Part shown: one piece after another, positions 11,501 through 24,205 of the stretch | Layout of the letters: every line of letters begins with the position of its first letter | How positions within the stretch are numbered: position 1 is the stretch's first letter | NCBI GenBank assembly: GCA_963995525.1 | Contig: OZ023210.1 | Location: forward strand, 63,416,639-63,480,638 | Direction of reading: 5' to 3' | Length of the DNA: 64,000 nucleotides | Origin: Escarpia spicata | Lineage: Eukaryota > Annelida > Polychaeta > Sabellida > Siboglinidae | Program-made: the position numbers and the translations under genes | The notes under the pieces: generated by a model | The model's database searches: none | The model's input: the letters and a program-made list of their open reading frames with translations, nothing else | Told to the model about the DNA's origin: nothing

Positions 11501-14500
11501 GTGCGTGCGTACGTGATAGATAAACAAGTACTCCAGGAGTTCACTAACTTCCACCTTGTCTCTAATCCTGGGCTGAGGCGAACTGCCAGCCCCTTGATTC
11601 TTGAAATTCTGTTTCGATATGCGTGCGTGTGCATGTATCTAGACACGTGTGTGTGTGTGTGCAGACGTGTGGTGTGTGCATGTGGTGTAGTTTGGTGTGT
11701 GCATGTGGTGTAGTGTGGTATGTGCATGTGGTGTAGTTTGGTGTGTGCATGTGGTGTAGAATGGTGTGTGCATGTGGTGTAGTATGGTGTGTGCATGTGG
11801 TGTAATATGGTGTGTGCATGTGGTGTAGTTTGGTGTGTGCATGTGGTGTAGTTTGGTGTGTGCATGTGGTGTAGTGTGGTGTGTGCATGTGGAGTAGTGT
11901 GGTGTGTGCATGTGGTGTAGTTTGGTGTGTGCATGTGGTGTAGTTTGGTGTGTGCATGTGGTGTAGTATGGTGTGTGCATGTGGTATAGTATGGTGTGTG
12001 CATGTAGAGTGGTGTGTGCATGTGGTGTAGTTTGGTGTGTGCATGTGGTGTAGTTTGGTGTGTGCATGTGGTGTAGTATGGTGTGTGCATGTGGTGTAGT
12101 ATGGTGTGTAGTTTGGTGTGTGCACGTGGTGTAGTATGGTGTGTGCACGTGGTGTAGTGTGGTGTGTGCACGTGGTGTAGTGTGGTGTGTGCATGTGGTG
12201 TAGTATGGTGTGTGCATGTGGTGTAGTATGGTGTGTGCATGTGGTGTAGTGTGGTGTGTGCATGTGGTGTAGTATGGTGTGTGCATGTGGTGTAGTTTGG
12301 TGTGTGCATGTGGTGTAGTATGGTGTGTGCTTGTGGTGTAGTATAGTGTGTGCTTGTGGTGTAGTATGGTGTGTGCATATGGTGTGTGCTTGTGGTGCAG
12401 TATGGTGTGTGCTTGTGGTGTAGTATGGTGTGTGCTTGTGGTGTAGTATGGTGTGTGCTTGTGGTGTAGTGTGGTGTGTGCATGTGGTGTAGTGTGGTGT
12501 GTGCATGTGGTGTAGTGTGGTGTGTGCATGTGGTGTAGTGTGGTGTGTGCATGTGGTGTAGTTTGGTGTGTGCATGTGGTGTAGTATGGTATGTAGTGTG
12601 GTGTAGTGTGGTGTGTGCATGTGGTGTAGTATGGTGTGTGCATGTGGTGTAGTATGATGTGTGCTTGTGGTGTAGTATGGTGTGTGCTTGTGGTGTAGTA
12701 TGGTGTGTACTTGTGGTGTAGTATGGTGTGTGCATATGGTGTAGTATGATGTGTGCTTGTGGTGTAGTATGGTGTGTGCATGTGGTATAGTATGGTGTGT
12801 GCTTGTGGTGTAGTATGGTGTGTGCATATGGTGTAGTATGGTGTGTGCTTGTGGTGTAGTATGGTGTGTGCTTGTGGTGTAGTATGGTGTGTGCTTGTGG
12901 TGTAGTGTGGTGTGTGCATGTGGTGTAGTGTGGTGTGTGCATGTGGTGTAGTGTGGTGTGTGCAGGTGTAGTTTGGTGTGTGCATGTGGTGTAGTATGGT
13001 ATGTGGTGTAGTGTGGTGTGTGCATGTGGTGTAGTTTGGTGTGTGCATGTGGTGTAGTTTGGTGTGTGCATGTGGTGTAGTGTGGTGTGTGCAGGTGTAG
13101 TTTGGTGTGTGCATATGGTGTAGTATGGTATGTGGTGTAGTGTGGTGTGTGCATGTGGTGTAGTTTGGTGTGTGCATGTGGTGTAGTTTGGTGTGTGCAT
13201 GTGGTGTAGTTTGGTGTGTGCATGTGGTGTAGTTTGGTGTGTGCATGTGGTGTAGTGTGGTGTGTGCGTGTGGTGTAGTGTGGTGTGTGCATGTGGTGTA
13301 GTATGGTGTGTACTTGTGGTGTAGTATGGTGTGTGCATATGGTGTAGTATGATGTGTGCTTGTGGTGTAGTATGGTGTGTGCATGTGGTATAGTATGGTG
13401 TGTGCTTGTGGTGTAGTATGGTGTGTGCATATGGTGTAGTATGGTGTGTGCTTGTGGTGTAGTATGGTGTGTGCTTGTGGTGTAGTATGGTGTGTGCATG
13501 TGGTGTAGTGTGGTGTGTGCATGTGGTGTAGTGTGGTGTGTGCATGTGGTGTAGTGTGGTGTGTGCATGTGGTGTAGTGTGGTGTGTGCAGGTGTAGTTT
13601 GGTGTGTGCATGTGGTGTAGTATGGTATGTGGTGTAGTGTGGTGTGTGCATGTGGTGTAGTTTGGTGTGTGCATGTGGTGTAGTGTGGTGTGTGCGTGTG
13701 GTGTAGTGTGGTGTAGTGTGGTGTGTGCATGTGGTGTAGTGTGGTGTGTGCATGTGGTGTAGTTTGGTGTGTGCATGTGGTGTAGTGTGGTGTGTGCATG
13801 TGGTGTAGTGTGGTGTGTGCATGTGGTGTAGTGTGGTGTGTGCATGTGGTGTAGTGTGGTGTGTGCATGTGGTGTAGTGTGGTGTGTGCATGTGGTGTAG
13901 TGTGGTGTGTGCATGCTGCTACAAGTCTGGTTTTGTTGCAGGTGGTCGTATGTGTACATTTCAAGACCCTGCTGGTTCAGCCGCAGGAGCGGATATGGGC
14001 GCCCAGTACATCTCAGCCACACCAGAGGCATATGTCCAACATCAAAGGTGGACTACCTTGTCCAAGTGGACACTGGTGTGAACAGGCTTTCACATGTGAC
14101 ATATATTGTGGGAAATGTAAACATAGAAATGAATGTGCTTAGCCAACTTCCACATGGCTACTACAAAATAATTGGATATGACACAAGATGCACTGGTTCT
14201 ATAAACTGAGTGACAGTGTATTACTATTTTGAACAGTAGACTAGTGCTCATATGTTGGACTTAAGAGGTAACATTTATAATTGGTTAAAATGTATGTTTA
14301 TTTAGCTACGTATCTATTTTAAACATTGCTCCAAATTGCTGTTCATAATTCATCCAAATATATAATGTTGGTGAAACTTATGAAGCTGGGAAAATTTTAC
14401 TGACCTAAAATGACTTGTTTGTCACATTAGTCAGTTACACAATGATAGCAGTAACACAATTAGTTAGTTAGTGTAGGTGTTAAACACCATGCGTGAAGTA

Positions 14501-17500
14501 CAGCTAATTATATTGGATAATAAATCCTACTCTTCTTTTCTTAGGTTCTACAATGCATTGGAGCAGAGTGGAACATTGCATCCTTTCACCGGGGTACTAG
14601 ACGGAGACAGCAATAGACACCCTGAAGGAACAAGACATTTTGTACCCCGTCTAGGAATGAAGTCCATCGTATCACATTTCCTTAACAAATCTGGTAACTT
14701 AATATTAAAGTAAATTATGGATGATGTCAGAGTTCAAATTCGAATTTTTTTTTAATTATTGTTAAGTTATTAAAATCTAGATTTAACAATTGGTTTTCTG
14801 AAATAATATTTTATTAAAATATTAAGTGCACTGAACCATTTGATTTTGAAATCTTGTTGAGTTGGTTTGTGTGTGGTATTTGTGCTATGGTAAGTTCACT
14901 GAAGATATTTAATGATCTTATCCATATGTATTCCCACACAATTATCTATTTGTTATGTATTGTCGCACATATTGCTGCTGTCATAACTTATTTACCAATC
15001 TGTTTACATCCTTTCCTGCAGTCCAATGAATAGAGACAACTATATGAGAGCCTTCTATGTAGGGTGATTACAGGGTGTGCTCTCTGTTTGTAAACAAGCT
15101 TTCTGTCATCATGTACGCACTTCCAAAATGCATAATTATATAACTAGCAATAAATCTTATAAATATTAACATTAGGCATACACGAACTTAGTTCAACTAA
15201 CTCATACACACATCACATGTGTTGCTATAGTATGATCGCTTTACTGTTTTCAGTCATAAAAATACTACTGTTGTGCACTTTGTTTTGGCTCTATGATGAA
15301 AGGAAATCAGTACATGTGTTTTATTTTAAAATAATCATGTTTTTGCTGTAGAAGCTCATGTGAGCTACAACCGAGCTGTCACTGCCGTGAGTGAGCAAGG
15401 CAGCCTGTGGCAAGTGACCAATGACAGAACAGCGGTGTCTGAGACATTTGACTGCGTTGTGTTGACGATGCCAGTGCCTCAAGTATTGGAGCTGTGTGGC
15501 AGCATACAGGATGTCATTGGTAAGGCCCAAAACATGTAATGTTTATTATTCAAACCATATACATTACTGGTCCATAGAAACTGGTGTTTCATTCAACAAT
15601 GGTAAAACTCGAACATAATGGTTAAGTGTAATGAAATAAATGTTTGGAAAATTTTTGTTTTTAATTTATATATGATATACACTCTGGTCATTCAGTTATT
15701 TGTTGCATTGCATGTGTGGTACTATATCAGTGTTCCTAACTAAATATTTTATAGTGCTACAAATGTCTGCTGTTTTAAAATGTTTTTTATTAAACTTCAA
15801 ACACAGAATTATGTATCATGTTTCAAGTACAAATATGAATATTCTAAGTTTCTCTTTGTAATGTGTTGTGTTATAAATTATAATGGATGATGTTCTATAA
15901 ATCCAGCTTTTCAGTGTTTTATTTCCAGTGAATATGAAATCTTAAAACGGTGATAGTAAGTGGAATATTGGTCCTAAAAGTGGCTGGAAGTGGCCCCCAA
16001 AGCAGGTGGAAGATGAGAAGTTGAGACTCGACCACATCCTTTGTGAATGAGAGGTTTGTGTTGGCTTTAAAAATGGTGAAAATTGACTCCCGGGTAAATG
16101 ATGGGAACTTAAATATTCTAAGTATATGTGTGTACTTAGAATATACGTGAAATAAGGATGTTGCACAAATGTAAATATCTCTGGGAACTAACCACGTTCT
16201 GTTCAAATGTTTCTAGACAAGGAAGGAATCCGTGAAAAACTAAAGAATGTGACTTACTCCTCTCGATTTGCTCTCGGTCTATTCTTTGAGCCTGGGACAG
16301 AGATAGACGTTCCATGGACAGCCAAATACATCATCGATGATCCGTGCGTCAGATTTGTGGCCATTGACAGCAGAAAGAGAGATCTAGGTGAGATTTCCTT
16401 ACATGTGAGAATACCTGTGGCTCATGATTTTGGTATACACTAAGTATAACCATGTATATGTTCTGCCTGTTGGTCAAGCCAGAAATCAACATGATTGATG
16501 TAGACACACATATATGTGTCTACTGTCAGCATTCCAACACGTCCACAGTATAACAACTGCTTAACAGGTTGGTGCTAAGCAGATGTTAAACATAAAATCC
16601 TGTTATGTAGTAGTACTGATATATCTATTCCCTTATTTTGACTATAAAAATGTGTGTATAATGAACTACATTTAAGCTATTTGTGACCTGCCACAGAAAG
16701 TTGCTGTTATGTCACAAATTGTGGAATGGAGTTTTGTACTTTTTTGGGGATTCCACAGTTCATCAGCTTTAAAATGATACCTGAACCTCATTTATTGATT
16801 ACCTTTAGTAGTTTTTTATTTATTACTAAATTTTAAGCAAACGTTTAAAAAAACTGACATTTTGAAAAACGAGGTCATTTTGACTGATATTGTATATTGA
16901 TTTTTTAATCTATAGGTCTGTAAATGCTTGTATTTTATTAGTTCCGGATTACCTGTCAAAGAAAATTAACTAGACATTAAAAATGAGACCATAATATATG
17001 CATTTCTGGCTAAATCACAAAATTGAAAGGTCATGACCTTCCACCACCTAGACAGTTATTTTGGCTTGTGTAACTTAATACCTGATTCTCTGGTCACATT
17101 TATATCGATCTTTATCTATTTAATTGTAATGTCTTGTGGGGTGATATCATGTTTACTTCATATGCCTTACATCAGTTTGGGGTTTCATATACCCATCACA
17201 CTGCCTTGAAACCTGACCCAAATCAGCTTTGTCCAAAAGTACAGAAAACAGTTCAATAACTACTTTACCAATATTGGCCACTGCCTTAATGCTCAACTAC
17301 TGAAAACAGGGAATGACCCAACACAATATATACAAAATAATACTGCAATTTTTTTCTGTACACCCACTGATCCTCTTGAAATAACTAATATTATAAGATC
17401 AGTAAATTAATCCAAGTCAAGTGGCGTTGATAATATTGATCCGTATATTGTGCAGCAAGTTATACCACACATTGCAAATCAACTTGCGTACATATTCAAT

Positions 17501-20500
17501 AAGTTATTGCAGACTGGCAAACTTAAAATAGCAAAAGTCATACCACTGTATAAAAATGAAAACCCCGAACTGTTCAAAAATTACAGACCAATTTCAATCC
17601 TCCCATGCTTCTAAAAAGTACTTGAATGCCTAATGTACAATAGGCTTTGCAGCTTTTTAGCCAAACATAATATAATATCCAAAAGACAATATGGATTCAG
17701 GAAAAATTATTCTACATATATGGTACTAATTGATTTAGTCGATAAAATATCATGTAACATTGACGACAAAAAATACACTATAGGTGTATTCCTGGACCTC
17801 TTTAAGGCATTCGACACGATAGACTATAATATCTTAATAGAGACACTCCAATGCTATTGTATAAGAGGTACTGCCTGTAACTGGTTGAAAAGCTACCTAC
17901 AGAATAGAAAACAGTGTGTCATTCAACAAAACTGAATCGGAATATAAGGAAATTTCTTGCGGAGTACCGCAAGGATCAATATTAGGTATGAACGAGAATA
18001 TGATATTGATATAATAATAAGATATCCTAAAGCCTAAACTTTTTGCAGATGACACAAGTCTCTTCCATGCACACACACGCTTAGACACTCTTGTTGAAGA
18101 AGTAAATGTACAATTACAAACAAATTCTAATTGATTTCACACAAATAAGCTTTCAATAAACACCAAAAAAACAAATTTCATTATATTCACACCAAACGGG
18201 AAGAAATACAACATTAACAAAGCTGAAATAAAAGTAGATGGAAGCAAAATAAAACATATTAAATGCACACAATTTCTAGGAATAACTTTAGATGAATACC
18301 TTAATTGGAAGATACATGTTGACAATCTGTCAAAAAAATAGCACGGAATGTAGGAATGCTAAACAAACTAAAACACTTTCTTCATATCTACATTATGAAC
18401 ATTATTTACTATTATGGACAAATACATATAGCACAAACTTAAGCAAATTAAAAATACTACAAAAGAAAGCTATACGGATAATCACACTATCACACCATTT
18501 TGCACACTCAGATCCACTATTATCAAAGTTAAAAATATTAAAATTGGAAGATCTGTACAAACATCAGTTAGGTATCTTTATGCATAAAGCAATGACTAAA
18601 CAACTCCCAGGCAGCATGTCTTCAATGTGTCTACGAACTGATAACATTAACGACCATAACCTAAGAAACCAAAGTGTATATTACACCCAACAAATAAGAA
18701 CAAACACTAGGAAATTTACAATAAATTATTCAGGACCAATTTTCTGGAATGCCCTACCTCATGTTCTGCTGCAACTTGTATCCGTAAATCAGTTTAAAAA
18801 GAAACCAAAAGAGCTATTACTGTCTAAGTATCTTTGAACTCTTGAAATGTCTTGTTTTATATTCTTTCAACACATAATTTTTCATGGCATTATAAGTGAT
18901 TCAGTTTTTTGTTTTGTTTTATTCAATGTATTACCTTTAATCTAGTCAAAAAACTATACCAAACAGTAGCTACTACAGCGAACAGAACTCTGGGTTTGTT
19001 AATGGCTAAGACAAAGTGTAATGGAGGAATGCCTTTTAACTGTTTTACAAAACTATACGATGATATGGTGCTCTCCATTATTAACTATGGTTCTGCTGTG
19101 TGGGGTACAAAGGAATATTCGGTCATAAATAGAATATATAATAGGGCCTGTCGATTTTTCCTAGGTGTGCGTAAATATACCCCATCGGCAGCAGTACAGG
19201 GTGAAATGGGGTGGAAAACCCCAACTCACCAACAATGGCTATCTGTTACTAGGCTCTGGTGTCGTTTGATCAATATGGATGTATCTAGAGTGACAAAACG
19301 TGTGTTTCTATGGATGATGGAAATGGCCGTAAGTGGGAAACGAAATTGGGGCTACGAAGTATACCATCGTTATAATTACTTAAATATGCATAATCTTACT
19401 AGTATAAGAGACCATGTTAATGTAAAGGCTATAATAGAACACACAGATATTTGCCTGTCTGTATTACAGGAACAGCAATGGCTTCATATTATAAATAGAG
19501 AAGAGGGCAGAAATGGTAGTAGAAATAAACTAAGAAGTTATTAACAGTTCCCAAAAATTTTTTAACAGCATTATGTTAAAAACATTATGCCTAGAAGTAA
19601 TCAATCAGCACTTGCAAAATTTCGATGTGGCGTGGCACCAGTCAGAATTGAAACTGGACGTTTTGAACGAAAATTAACCCCCACCTGAAGCTAGGACGTG
19701 TTATAATTGCACGAATGAAATAGAAAATGAGTTTCACGTTTTAATGAAATGCCCTTTATATTTTAACGAAAGACAAGACCTAATAGGCTATGCAACAATT
19801 AATGACCCAGCTTTTTCCAGTATGAATGATCAAGATAAATTTTTATATTTATTGAGTAATGACAGTATAATAAGTAAAACTGCCAGCATCCTCTAAAAAT
19901 ACTGCACTCAAGATTACACAATACAACAAAATAATAGCACATGTTTATTAAATTATTACTGGTTTTATTTGTACATTTTTGATTTTACAAGTCTCGACTC
20001 TTTTTGAGTGGTCTTTGTATACAATGCTAACTTTGAATGTAATGTATTTATTTGTCTTGTATTTTAATCCATGTATACGTGGAGTGAGACTCTAATAAAA
20101 ATACTGCTACCATGTCCCAATATGTAACTTTATTTCTTTAGCAAACAACCAATTTAATTTATTAAAAAAACACCTATTCATGTATATACTATTCACCTTG
20201 TTCCAGTTGAATGCACTGTTTTAATGTTATGTTGTAATTTTATGATACAAGGAACCTGATTTATATAATGGTGATTGTCCAAGTGGTCCTCAACATAAGC
20301 CTCTTAGGGTTTCCAGAGGATCTGCTCGGTTGCAGTATTGTTTTTCTGTAATCCATTGTAAATATATTCAGAAATGTGTATTGTAACGGAAATAAAGTTC
20401 TATTCTATTCTATTCTAAAAGAAAAATTATCGACAGATGATTATATTAATTTAATAACAACTGTACCTAATGTCAAAGTTAATATTCATCAACAAATCAA

Positions 20501-22650
20501 ACGATGATTTGTGTTTTGACAGGTTTTTGACTCCCTTAATAAAGGGAACTACGTGGTACGTCTTCTGATGTGTATAGCAAGGTCGGTAGCAAGGTCGATA
20601 GATCTATTTTAATCTTATTTTAACAAGTCCTTGCAGTCTTTGAGATGTTGTGCAGAGTAACATGACCAAACCTGGAGAGCTTGCGTCATTACGCCACTGA
20701 CAGCAATGACTCTTTCTTCCCAGTGAGTAGGATAAGAGGAGTCCACTTATCATATATTCATTTCTTTCCCTGCAGCTGTGGACAGAGTGGGACCCTCGGT
20801 GGTCATCCACACCAGTGTGCCCTTTGCCTTGGACCCCAGTCTGGGGGACACGGAAGATGTCTGCACCCACACTGTGCTCCCAGCCACCCGGCGACTCCTC
20901 CCACAGTTTCCTCAACCCAAGTCTTCCCTCTCCCACAAGTGGCGCTACTCCCAGGCAAGACAACTTAGGGGTCATCTCAAAATACAGTAACCTCACCTAA
21001 GTAGGATTCAATCGGACCGAGTCATTTAATCTGAGTTACGCGAAAATCCGACTTAGCCGAAGATGACATATCCCAGCTCCAAAGGTTACCCTCTAAAAGC
21101 CCTTAGTTAACTGTGAATAACGTTTGAAAGTGACTGGATACTGCAGTAATTCTACATATGTTGATGTCCACAAGCAACATACAACATTATGCAGTATTAG
21201 AACAGTTTTGTGCTTCATTTTGGCACGAATCTCAAAAGTTATAGCTTAGTAATTATTATTGATTGTAAATGCCAGTCATCTTCTATCTCATGATAATGGC
21301 CTCTGTCAACCCTTCGACTTCACAAGCGTCAAACCACAGTGTCTTAATTAGTGTCCATAAAGCAGCATGTGTGCCACTGAGTTTTGTTATCTTATCTTCA
21401 GACACTGAGACTTCGTCGCCCTCATCATCGCTCAGTAAACCAACCGTCTGCGTCGTGGTGTTGTACGGTTTCAATGATCTGCTCGTTATTTGGAGTAGCC
21501 AACGTTTCTGCTGTCTCGTCCACGCCAACACAGTTGTCCATCGTGCAAACAACATTATTCCGTACATTTCTGAACGAACGAGCTGCTTCATCTTCATCAT
21601 CGTCAACACCTTAGACGAATCCCATTCTTGTAGGAGTTTAGAAGTGTTTCCGGTTTCAGTTTGTGCCACTCTGGTTTCAGTTTGTGCCACTCTGGTAACA
21701 GAGCAATGACGACGTCCAACATAATTCAACTTCTTGAGAAAATGGTGCGACTCCTTCTGATGCCTCTAGTCTCCTGGTGGTTAGGATGTACCGGTAATGG
21801 ACCATCATGTTCTTGGTTATACCAGCGTCCATTGGCCTGGTGATGCTAGTTGTATTAGATGAGTGAAGACGTGATGCCTACGTACGTTGTTGTGGCTGTC
21901 TGGATTTGTTTTTGGAATAGCTGGTTCACTTTTTAGTTCATGTGGTACATATACTCCAAGCAACCAAGTGATTTTGTTGAATACTGCGATCCGACTTAGG
22001 CAAGGAAAAACACATTATCTTGGATCAAGTGGACCGACTCAGTTATTCCGAGTTAGGCGAAGATCCGACTTACATAATCCAACTTAAACAAAGATTTTTG
22101 TAGGAAATACATTACAAATCAATTGTTCCGCGGAATTCTGTCCGAGTTAAGCAAAGATCCGACTTGGGCGAATCTGACTTAGGCGAGGTTTACTGTAGTT
22201 CTCACACCTGCATATTAAACATATTCGACTTTGTAAAGGTTAGTTTATGGGTTTTTACAAAACGTAGAACTGAATATGAATTGTATCTCATCTCACCATT
22301 CTCATCGACTTCGTTAAGAAATCAGCAGTCCATTACTTCTATAAAACAAGCATTAATACCAACTTATTTTGTAGCAAAATTTTCCGTTTTTATTATTGTT
22401 GAAGGTGTGTGTCAAAAGGAATGTTGCAGACATCAATGTACTAGTGCATTGTTCATTAAAACTAACTGTGGATATCACGTTGCAGGTGTTTCAGAGCTAT
22501 GAAGGTGAGCCTGGGGCCATTGTTGTGAGCAAACAGCCACTGCTGATTTGTACGGGAGACGCATTCCGTTCATCTACATTTGATGGTTGTGTTGACTGTG
22601 CTGTCAAATCAGCACAACTTATTACTCAACATTTAAATGGTCATGTTTAG
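8579..22650 (+). CDS. renalase (FAD-dependent NAD(P)H-isomer oxidase), seven exons
   Basis: Exons 8579-8711, 13942-14047, 14545-14693, 15352-15519, 16217-16387, 20776-20954 and 22486-22650 join in frame to 1071 nt (356 residues; human renalase is 342). All acceptors are AG. Donors are GT except exon 6, which uses GC (CAG|GCAAGA). Residues 9-18 (ILVVGAGITG) are the dinucleotide-binding GxGxxG. Exon 2 has GGRM..ADMGAQYI. Exon 6 carries GPSVVIHTSVPF. Exon 7 ends with LLICTGDAFRSSTFDGCVD, the second FAD contact characteristic of the family. Renalases oxidise off-pathway dihydro forms of NAD(P) back to beta-NAD(P)+, producing hydrogen peroxide. No clear secretion signal is seen apart from the weakly hydrophobic Rossmann strand. 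Introns 1 (5.2 kb) and 5 (4.4 kb) are swollen by repeats. No AATAAA was noted immediately after the stop. Confidence 0.93.
8810..11357. mobile_element. inverted-repeat (MITE-like) element split by a second element
   Basis: The left end (8810-8888, beginning CACTTGTGTA) is matched in inverse orientation by the right end (11287-11357, ending TACACAAGTG). Both include GAGTTTTGCCTAA and TTTGATACCTC in the same order. After removing the inserted element at 8892-10996, the original would be about 450 bp with 70-80 bp terminal inverted repeats and no coding capacity. No clear target duplication was found. It lies in renalase intron 1. Confidence 0.7.
8892..10996. mobile_element. 2.1 kb non-autonomous TIR element with a 9-bp target duplication
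   Basis: The ends are inverted repeats of about 90 bp built from ACAACTCGGCCC subunits: ACAACTCGGCCC-CGGACAA-GGCCCGAGACA-CTCGG-ATCCTGAGACAACTCGG on the left, and the same order on the opposite strand at the right. The flanks are identical, CCTCGGGCT at 8883-8891 and 10997-11005. An internal inverted repeat (CTCGGCCCCAGCAGGTCGGCTC at 10798-10830 and its mate at 10908-10940) forms a subterminal hairpin. No transposase frame is present. Nine-base duplications fit Mutator-like or Merlin-like elements; the family is not resolved. Confidence 0.75.
11660..13914. repeat. 23-bp minisatellite, about 97 copies, with higher-order structure
   Basis: The unit is GTGTGTGCATGTGGTGTAGTATG, with TAGTG, TAGTT and TAGTA variants and occasional GCTTG or GCATA forms. 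A block of variants at about 12700-12900 recurs in the same order about 603 bp later (13303-13500), so a higher-order unit of about 600 bp has been duplicated. The array lacks stops on the minus strand, producing His/Thr-rich frames of 750-884 codons in all three phases; these are not genes. It ends 27 bp before the exon 2 start of renalase. Confidence 0.95.
17190..18905 (+). pseudogene. dead non-LTR retrotransposon, reverse transcriptase region
   Basis: Fragments of one reverse transcriptase appear in order in shifting frames: a KNYRPISILPCF segment near 17580, QYGFRKNYST near 17690, FLDLFKAFDTIDY near 17800, CGVPQGSILG near 17960, KLFADDTSLF near 18040 with the catalytic ADD, and a thumb and C-terminal part at 18292-18837. 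Several stops and frameshifts show it is inactive. It looks like a jockey/CR1-like clade member. It sits in renalase intron 5 in the same orientation as the gene. Confidence 0.8.
18930..20417 (+). pseudogene. 3' end of a second LINE with zinc-knuckle tail
   Basis: An open frame to 19544 encodes the C-terminal part of a reverse transcriptase (NYGSAVWGTKEYSVINRIYNRACRFFLG style). After a break, a frame at 19691-19896 shows the knuckle CYNCTNEIENEFHVLMKC. A 3' untranslated region follows and ends in AATAAAGTTCTATTCTATTC, a short TTCTA tandem tail typical of non-LTR insertions. The 5' part is missing. It lies in renalase intron 5. Confidence 0.75.
20955..20956 (+). other. GC splice donor of renalase intron 6
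   Basis: Exon 6 ends CAG and the next bases are GCAAGA. The phase joins exactly to exon 7 at 22486. No GT placed nearby keeps both the frame and the conserved sequence, so this intron is most simply read as GC-AG. Confidence 0.75.
20985..22195 (-). mobile_element. pogo/Tigger-like transposon relic
   Basis: The left end CAGTAACCTCACCTAAGT and the right end (complement CAGTAAACCTCGCCTAAGT) are inverted repeats, each bounded by TA. The minus strand at 21729-21283 has reading frames resembling the acidic C-terminal tail of Tigger transposases, split between two frames. The catalytic part is missing or unrecognisable. Insertion is in renalase intron 6, 30 bp after the GC donor. Confidence 0.6.
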
Positions 22651-22849
22651 TTCTATGCATATGAAATAAGACTATTTGTAATGACTGTTGTTCTCTCATG
22701 TATCAGTTATTTATCAGCATTTCCAAGTTCTAACAACACTAGACAAGCCACGTTGTACAGGTTTCCTGTCTACCAAAAAATGTTGATATTTTATTGTGTG
22801 GGGAATACCAGATTCATTTAAATATAACAATTGTGATAAGATACGTTTT
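22651..22849. other. renalase 3' flank
   Basis: This AT-rich stretch follows the renalase stop. No canonical AATAAA is obvious near the stop, only AAATAA-like variants. Confidence 0.4.
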
Positions 22850-23240
22850 TAGTCCTTTGGCCGGTCCAAGGGACTATTGCCATCACTCTGCGTCCGCCGT
22901 CCTCCGTCCGCCGTCCTCCATCCGCCGTTAGCTGCCATATCTCGGAAACCGTTCAGCAACTTTTTCTCTAATTTTGCATAGACATATCTTAGGGCACTGC
23001 CACTATGCACGATAAATCTGTATTTGATTGAATCATTCTTAGGGCCTCCAAGGACCCCAAAAACTTGTAAAAATGTAACATTTTGTCTTTTTTTTTTAAA
23101 CTGTTCAGCAACTTTTTCTCAAATTTTGCATATACATTTCATGTGGTAGTGTCACTGTACACAAGAAATCTGTATTTCATTGAATCATTCTAAGGGCACC
23201 TAATGACCCCCCCCAAAAGGACCTCAAACTGGTAAATTTT
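22850..23240. repeat. dispersed repeat with CGTCCGCCGT / TTAGCTGCCATATCT core, copy 1
   Basis: A CGTCCGCCGTCCTCC microsatellite-like stretch is followed by GTTAGCTGCCATATCTCGGAAACC. The unit CAACTTTTTCTCnAATTTTGCATA is internally duplicated (22958 and 23108). The same succession recurs at 25040-25260. Such elements are common as dispersed non-coding repeats in marine invertebrates. Confidence 0.7.
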
Positions 23241-23464
23241 CACATTTTGCCTATTTTTTTATATATGCCGGGCAGAAACTGTTTCTGCATGGCAGAAACG
23301 GCAACAATAGGAAATACATGCCATTGATAGGCAAAAGCGTTCTTTTTTATAGAAAATGTCAGTTTCTTTCTGTACCTGTCTACGTATGATAACCATTTGT
23401 CCGCCATGCTCACAATAAACATCACATGAATGATAAAAGGAAGATCAGCCACTTAACTTGTGGA

Positions 23465-24003
23465 TTATTATTATTATAAAACTGCTCTGCTACTGCTTGG
23501 TGGACAGTAAGCTGCAACTGTCTTTGAGTTTGTTTACTTTTTGACAAACTGCTATTATATAGCACTAATTTTTGAATGAATCACATTTTGAGAATGCGTC
23601 ATTGTTTGCGGTGTAACTTTTGTATGCTTCATTTTCTGCTGTGTTCATCTGAAAGATTATTCAATTACCTATCCAATGATAATACATATGTTGTGGTGTT
23701 GGAAATATATAACTTTGGTATATTGTACACAAGGGTTGTGATAGGAAACTATTGGACATTGCGACAGTCCAGAAAGACAGCATGAGATGTGTCACTCAAT
23801 ATATGAAGTGTGACTTTCAGATACTTCATTTTGTAGTGCTATGGATTATGATGGGCCTCTCCATTAGCTACCTATATAATTATGTGAAATATATCATTAT
23901 GTCATTAAAATATTTCAGAACAGGCTAACGCTAAGCTGCAACTGTCTTTGAGTTTGTTTACATTTTGACAAACTACTATTCTATAGCACTAATTTTTGAA
24001 TTG
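23465..24003. repeat. direct duplication of a ~75-bp segment
   Basis: The segment containing AAGCTGCAACTGTCTTTGAG and TATAGCACTAATTTTTGAAT occurs at about 23510-23578 and again at about 23934-24003 with few changes. No gene is present between the copies. Confidence 0.65.
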
Positions 24004-24205
24004 GCACGACTAATGCTAATATATTGCACAAAATGACTTCTACGGGAAACAACGTTGGTGTAAATTATCATCCCATTATTCTTACTGACAAAGACCTGTA
24101 AGTTAGGTGAGTAACACCTTCGGTGAAGTCGAGACAAAAGTTTGACTATGTTTTCAAGTTCAAACGGTCTATCACCGTCCAGCTGACCCATTTTTTATTT
24201 TTGTT

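Noticed and set aside
11377..14031. Open frames of 750-884 codons on the minus strand, rich in His and Thr
   Set aside because: They come from the 23-bp minisatellite, which lacks stops in all three frames on that strand; no conserved domain and no splice context.
21269..21709. 146-codon plus-strand frame
   Set aside because: It is the shadow of the Tigger-like minus-strand tail and contains no recognisable domain.
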